The notes below the pieces were generated by a model that was given only the letters and a program-made list of their open reading frames with translations, made no database searches and was not told the DNA's origin. From Ciona intestinalis (taxonomy: Eukaryota > Chordata > Ascidiacea > Phlebobranchia > Cionidae), in the NCBI RefSeq assembly GCF_000224145.3, contig NC_020168.2, positions 6,615,792 to 6,679,791 on the forward strand: a stretch of DNA of 64,000 nucleotides. Reading direction: 5' to 3'. This document shows, piece after piece, positions 61,801 through 64,000 of this stretch (positions are counted from its first letter, which is position 1; each line of letters starts with the position of its first letter). The position numbers and the translations under genes are program-made.

Positions 61801-63569
61801 TTGGATATTATGTATTAAAGATGTCCCATCTTCCCCCACCCTACTATATATTTAAATGTTCTCTGGTGCATATGTGATATAAACAACGTACAGTCTACCT
61901 TAATAATAAATCAACCACAAAAAACTGAACACAAAGCCTTTATATAGATATAAATATATAACCACCAAAATTTACGCAACAATTGCAGCTGCTTTTGTTG
62001 GTTTACTGGCTTTGCAAAATAAAAAAAGTCCCAATGTGGTGTGAGCAGAAACATCTCATCCATCGTCCCCCCATTACTGTCATATCTATGCGACTTAAAC
62101 TCACCGTAAATATGCGACCTTTGACCTCCGTTTTGACCCCTGACCCCTAAGGGCGAAGGTTAATCCTCTCTTGGCGCTTTCGCTTCATGATTGTTGACAA
62201 AAGAGATCATTTTAAGTATTGGTCACTTTTTGGGGTATTTTTATCCGAATTTTTGCGAGACCGGTGGCATTTTCGCGGCGTCTTTGGATCTTTATTGTAA
62301 GAAGTAGATACAGGTCGGGGAACCTGTAAGTAAGGAGTTCTTCTTGAACCACTTTTCTTCCAATTAAATTTTGATTTGTTTAATTAACTTCTTGTGAGCT
62401 AACTTTGATTATATTGTCATTTTAGCACGACGTTTTTATTTGACACTTTTAGTCACGTTATTTACGGTCAAAACATTCTCTGGGCCTGTTTGCGATAAAC
62501 AAAAATTAAAAAACGAAATTCATAACACCCTACACAGCAAACGCTGAAACGTTTTTATAAATTATTATTAATTAGTAAAACTTTCTCGGCGCACCTGAGC
62601 CCTTTTAATAGCGGTTCAATATTTGCCGATCAGAGAGTTTTGAGAAATCGGTATAAGCATCAAACAAGGTACCAGGTCGTGTCGTTTTGATATAAATTGC
62701 CGCTAACCGACTCAAGTGAAATATATAATTAAAGTTGAGTCAGGAAACCTAAATTACACTCGCGTACAAGTTAGCAACGTAAGGCGTAACATTATTGTCA
62801 TTATTACTCGAACTTAATTGTCGATTTTGAATTAGTAATTATGATGTCACAAACCATATTATGATGTGATAGTTAGGAAATTATTACTCAACAATGGATG
62901 ATTGTCACGTAACAATCACCTGAAACAAAGCATGATATTGTTTAATTGTCTACACCACAATTTCCTTTGTTACGACACAAAAGAAAGACAATCTAGTAAC
63001 AAATTGTTTGTGACGTATCAATGTCCATTATTCGTTCACTTTACACTTCACTTGTTTCACAATTAACTGACAAATAGGTTTGTGGTTAAACAACTACGTA
63101 ACAATACTTTTCGTGTACAAACAATCCCCATTATTAGATAGGGAAGAGTAACAATCAGCCACCCATTGTGTAGAAACCACAGCCTAAGTGTCAGTTATTT
63201 CCTCCCCTGTTATAACGAACCTCCTGAGCTTTCTATCAACTCTCGTTTGTAACTGTTCGCGTGATAAGCGACGTACAGTGTGCCGTTTTAAAAAAATTAG
63301 GGGAAAACACAAAGAGTATACTAGCTCGTTATAAAAGTTGCCAAACAGTGTACAGTTTGTAAAACAAGCGTCAAACTGTTTACCACCTCAAGTTATACGT
63401 CACCATTGTTTATGACATCATTAACATACTTTATGACGTATACAGGAGGTTGGTTGTGACATGATGTTGGGATCTGGATTACGCGAAGATCGATGTCGTG
63501 AGTGTGGGGGGGATGGTTCATCTTGTTACCACGCAACCGGGATATTTTCAACCTCCGGGTTACGTAAAG
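52848..63569 (+). CDS. ADAMTS-like/papilin-like secreted matrix protein, 5' part
   Basis: Exons seen: 52848-52928, 56826-56953, 58222-58282, 59208-59310, 61226-61362, 63446-63569; phases close, ~211 residues, and the gene runs off the window. In order: a signal peptide ([19 protein letters not shown]); a thrombospondin type 1 repeat with C-mannosylation WxxW ([17 protein letters not shown]) completed by the 61 nt third exon ([12 protein letters not shown]) and by [18 protein letters not shown]; then the ADAMTS cysteine-rich module ([58 protein letters not shown]). There is no metalloprotease domain upstream of the first TSP1, which fits ADAMTSL proteins or papilin rather than an ADAMTS enzyme. 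These are extracellular-matrix glycoproteins linked to microfibrils or basement membrane. Introns are long and MITE-rich. Confidence 0.9.
53275..53425 (+). repeat. Dispersed repeat, related to 5411-5540
   Basis: GTCGAGGTATAACATGGGTG, CCACCAGACATACATGG, CTCATGCATACTGTCGGGTT and CTCATATCCACTGTCGG: two or three ~70 bp units, in ADAMTS-like intron 1. Confidence 0.55.
54276..54450 (-). mobile_element. MITE copy, inverted
   Basis: AAGTAGGGTGGGGAAAGATG start and reverse interior (CGGTAGTAAACAAAGAACAC, GTTTAAAACACGATCAGGAT). The right end breaks off after GTGTCCCATCTTACC. Confidence 0.8.
54817..55022 (-). mobile_element. MITE, second subfamily, inverted
   Basis: A GTAGTAAACAAAGAAAGTTT block, GACTTTAAAAGAGCGTTGTG and an end at CTATCCAACAGTACTATAT; the left end is worn. 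Confidence 0.7.
55775..55971 (+). mobile_element. MITE copy, main subfamily
   Basis: AAAGTAGGGTGGGGAGGGAG start, full interior, CTTCCCCTACCCTACTATA end. Confidence 0.9.
56117..56316 (-). mobile_element. MITE copy, inverted
   Basis: TATAGTAAGATGGGGTAGAT start, reverse interior, CTTCTCCCACCCTACTA end. Confidence 0.9.
57018..57115 (-). repeat. Dispersed ~100 bp repeat, inverted unit
   Basis: GGTAACTCGTAAGCAGGCAC and GTATGAAACAGAACATCC blocks, ~65 bp inside intron 2 of the ADAMTS-like gene. Confidence 0.75.
57116..58221. other. Rest of ADAMTS-like intron 2
   Basis: Non-coding; a tRNA-B-box-like GGTTCGAGGCC at ~57880 next to an inverted ~100 bp repeat at 57955-58035. It may be a SINE, but no clear A box was found. 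Confidence 0.4.
57955..58035 (-). repeat. Dispersed ~100 bp repeat, inverted partial unit
   Basis: AAGAGGTGTATGAAACAGAA, then CACCCTTGTTATAAGGACTA. Confidence 0.7.
58679..58860 (-). mobile_element. MITE copy, inverted
   Basis: ACAGTAGGGTGGGGTAAGAT start and ACCTTATCCCACCCCACTAT end, with a shortened interior. Confidence 0.9.
59311..60437. other. First part of ADAMTS-like intron 4
   Basis: A hAT-TIR-like CAGTGTTTCCCAAACTTTCA at ~59470; otherwise no feature beyond the MITEs listed further on. Confidence 0.4.
60438..60572 (+). mobile_element. MITE, second subfamily, partial
   Basis: ACTATGGGGTAAGATGGATA start, CACATAATGTCCCATATTTC and CGTGTTTTTAACAATTAACA blocks; no clear right end. Confidence 0.6.
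60953..61163 (+). mobile_element. MITE copy, main subfamily
   Basis: TATAGTATAGGGTAGGGGAA start, worn interior, CTTCTCCTTTCCTATACTAT end; lies ~60 bp upstream of the acceptor at 61225. Confidence 0.85.
61364..61380. mobile_element. MITE end fragment at an exon donor
   Basis: Directly after the exon's TTGTCAG the intron reads GTGGGTGGGGTAAGATGG, of which GGGTGGGGTAAGATGG equals the MITE end. A complete inverted copy starts at 61383. Confidence 0.6.
61383..61581 (-). mobile_element. MITE copy, inverted, full length
   Basis: GTATAGTAGGGTGGGGTAAG start, reverse interior, CTTCCCCCACCCTACTATAC end. Confidence 0.92.
61742..61791. other. Assembly gap (50 N)
   Basis: A run of N. Sequence on its right (61796-62022) repeats the sequence on its left (61528-61735). 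Confidence 0.98.
61796..62022. repeat. Second copy of 61528-61735 across a gap
   Basis: Repeats the last ~50 bp of the MITE at 61383-61581 and the ~150 bp of unique sequence after it (ACAACGTACAGTCTACC, ACAATTGCAGCTGCTTTTG), with a few small differences. Looks like two haplotypes placed in series. Confidence 0.8.
62023..63445. other. Rest of ADAMTS-like intron 5
   Basis: Non-coding; many short TGACGT/ACGTCA pieces, as in much of the window, but no gene or recognised repeat. Confidence 0.5.
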
Positions 63570-63777
63570 GTGAGTGACGTGAACCATACATTATGACGTA
63601 ACAGGCTATGACGTATTAGACTGTTACGTAATATGCTACATTATAATATACAATAGGTACAAAGACGTAATACGTTATGACGTAATATTGACCTATGTCG
63701 TGCGGAATAAGCCTACCACAACATACGTCTCAACATTTGGGTCAACGGAGTTCTAACGTCTAATTGTCACACACATA

Positions 63778-63850
63778 ATAGTATAGCGGTAAGATAAATA
63801 CCGTTAGCGCATTATACCCATGTTTCCTAATCGTGTCCAGAACCTTAAGA
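63778..63850 (+). mobile_element. MITE, second subfamily, fragment
   Basis: TAGTATAGCGGTAAGATAAA start, ACCGTTAGCGCATTATACCC and TTTCCTAATCGTGTCC; the left third only. Confidence 0.5.
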
Positions 63851-64000
63851 CAAACGCTGTTTAAATGTAGTTTAACAGTTAATTCCCATCTCTTGGTTGT
63901 TTTAATCAATATGAACTTTGATAATGTGATCGAAGAGATGAATAATTCATGGTTTATATTTAGACGTGTGGTGGAGCCCGTGTTACTGTATATGGTATCC

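Overview
The window reads as a compact tunicate nuclear genome, most likely Ciona. The genes are animal genes with short spliced introns (solute carriers, 14-3-3, calmodulin, an ADAMTS-like/papilin-like protein). Most introns and spacers carry one abundant ~190 bp TA-flanked MITE whose ends read TATAGTAGGGTGGGG. The species is inferred; no search was run. Exon borders below were worked out by hand from GT/AG sites and reading phase, and every multi-exon model closes in phase.

Layout. 1-7.0 kb: a ten-exon SLC22-type transporter on the minus strand, its introns filled with MITEs and a second ~100 bp repeat. 10.5-11.8 kb: a single-exon SLC43A3-like transporter on the plus strand. 13.0-15.6 kb: a two-exon N/Q-rich, lysine-rich protein of 871 residues on the minus strand, not recognised. 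15.7-22.5 kb: mostly gene-free repeat sequence, with an 8 bp minisatellite at 19.5 kb. 22.5-28.9 kb: two tandem 14-3-3 epsilon-like genes, minus strand. 30.0-30.6 kb: a ~285 bp satellite running into a 500 bp gap. 31.1-38.5 kb: a broken Polinton/Maverick fossil (integrase with chromodomain, small membrane protein, core protein, capsid proteins). 40.3-47.9 kb: three complete tandem calmodulin genes, minus strand. 50.2-51.6 kb: a very diverged calmodulin-derived gene on the plus strand that keeps all five calmodulin intron positions and phases. 52.8 kb to the window end: the first six exons of an ADAMTS-like/papilin-like secreted matrix protein, plus strand.

The most notable points are the diverged calmodulin paralogue beside three near-identical calmodulins; a 30 bp CCAAT-containing motif shared upstream of two of the calmodulins; and the way MITE ends lie against splice sites, forming the intronic side of a donor in calmodulin 3 and probably in the ADAMTS-like gene. 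Two places where sequence repeats across an N gap (34.7-38.0 kb and 61.5-62.0 kb) look like possible assembly duplications of two haplotypes.

The genes do not form one pathway. The functional groupings are the Ca2+-sensor cluster (three calmodulins plus the diverged paralogue), the phospho-adaptor pair (14-3-3), and two unrelated MFS transporters.
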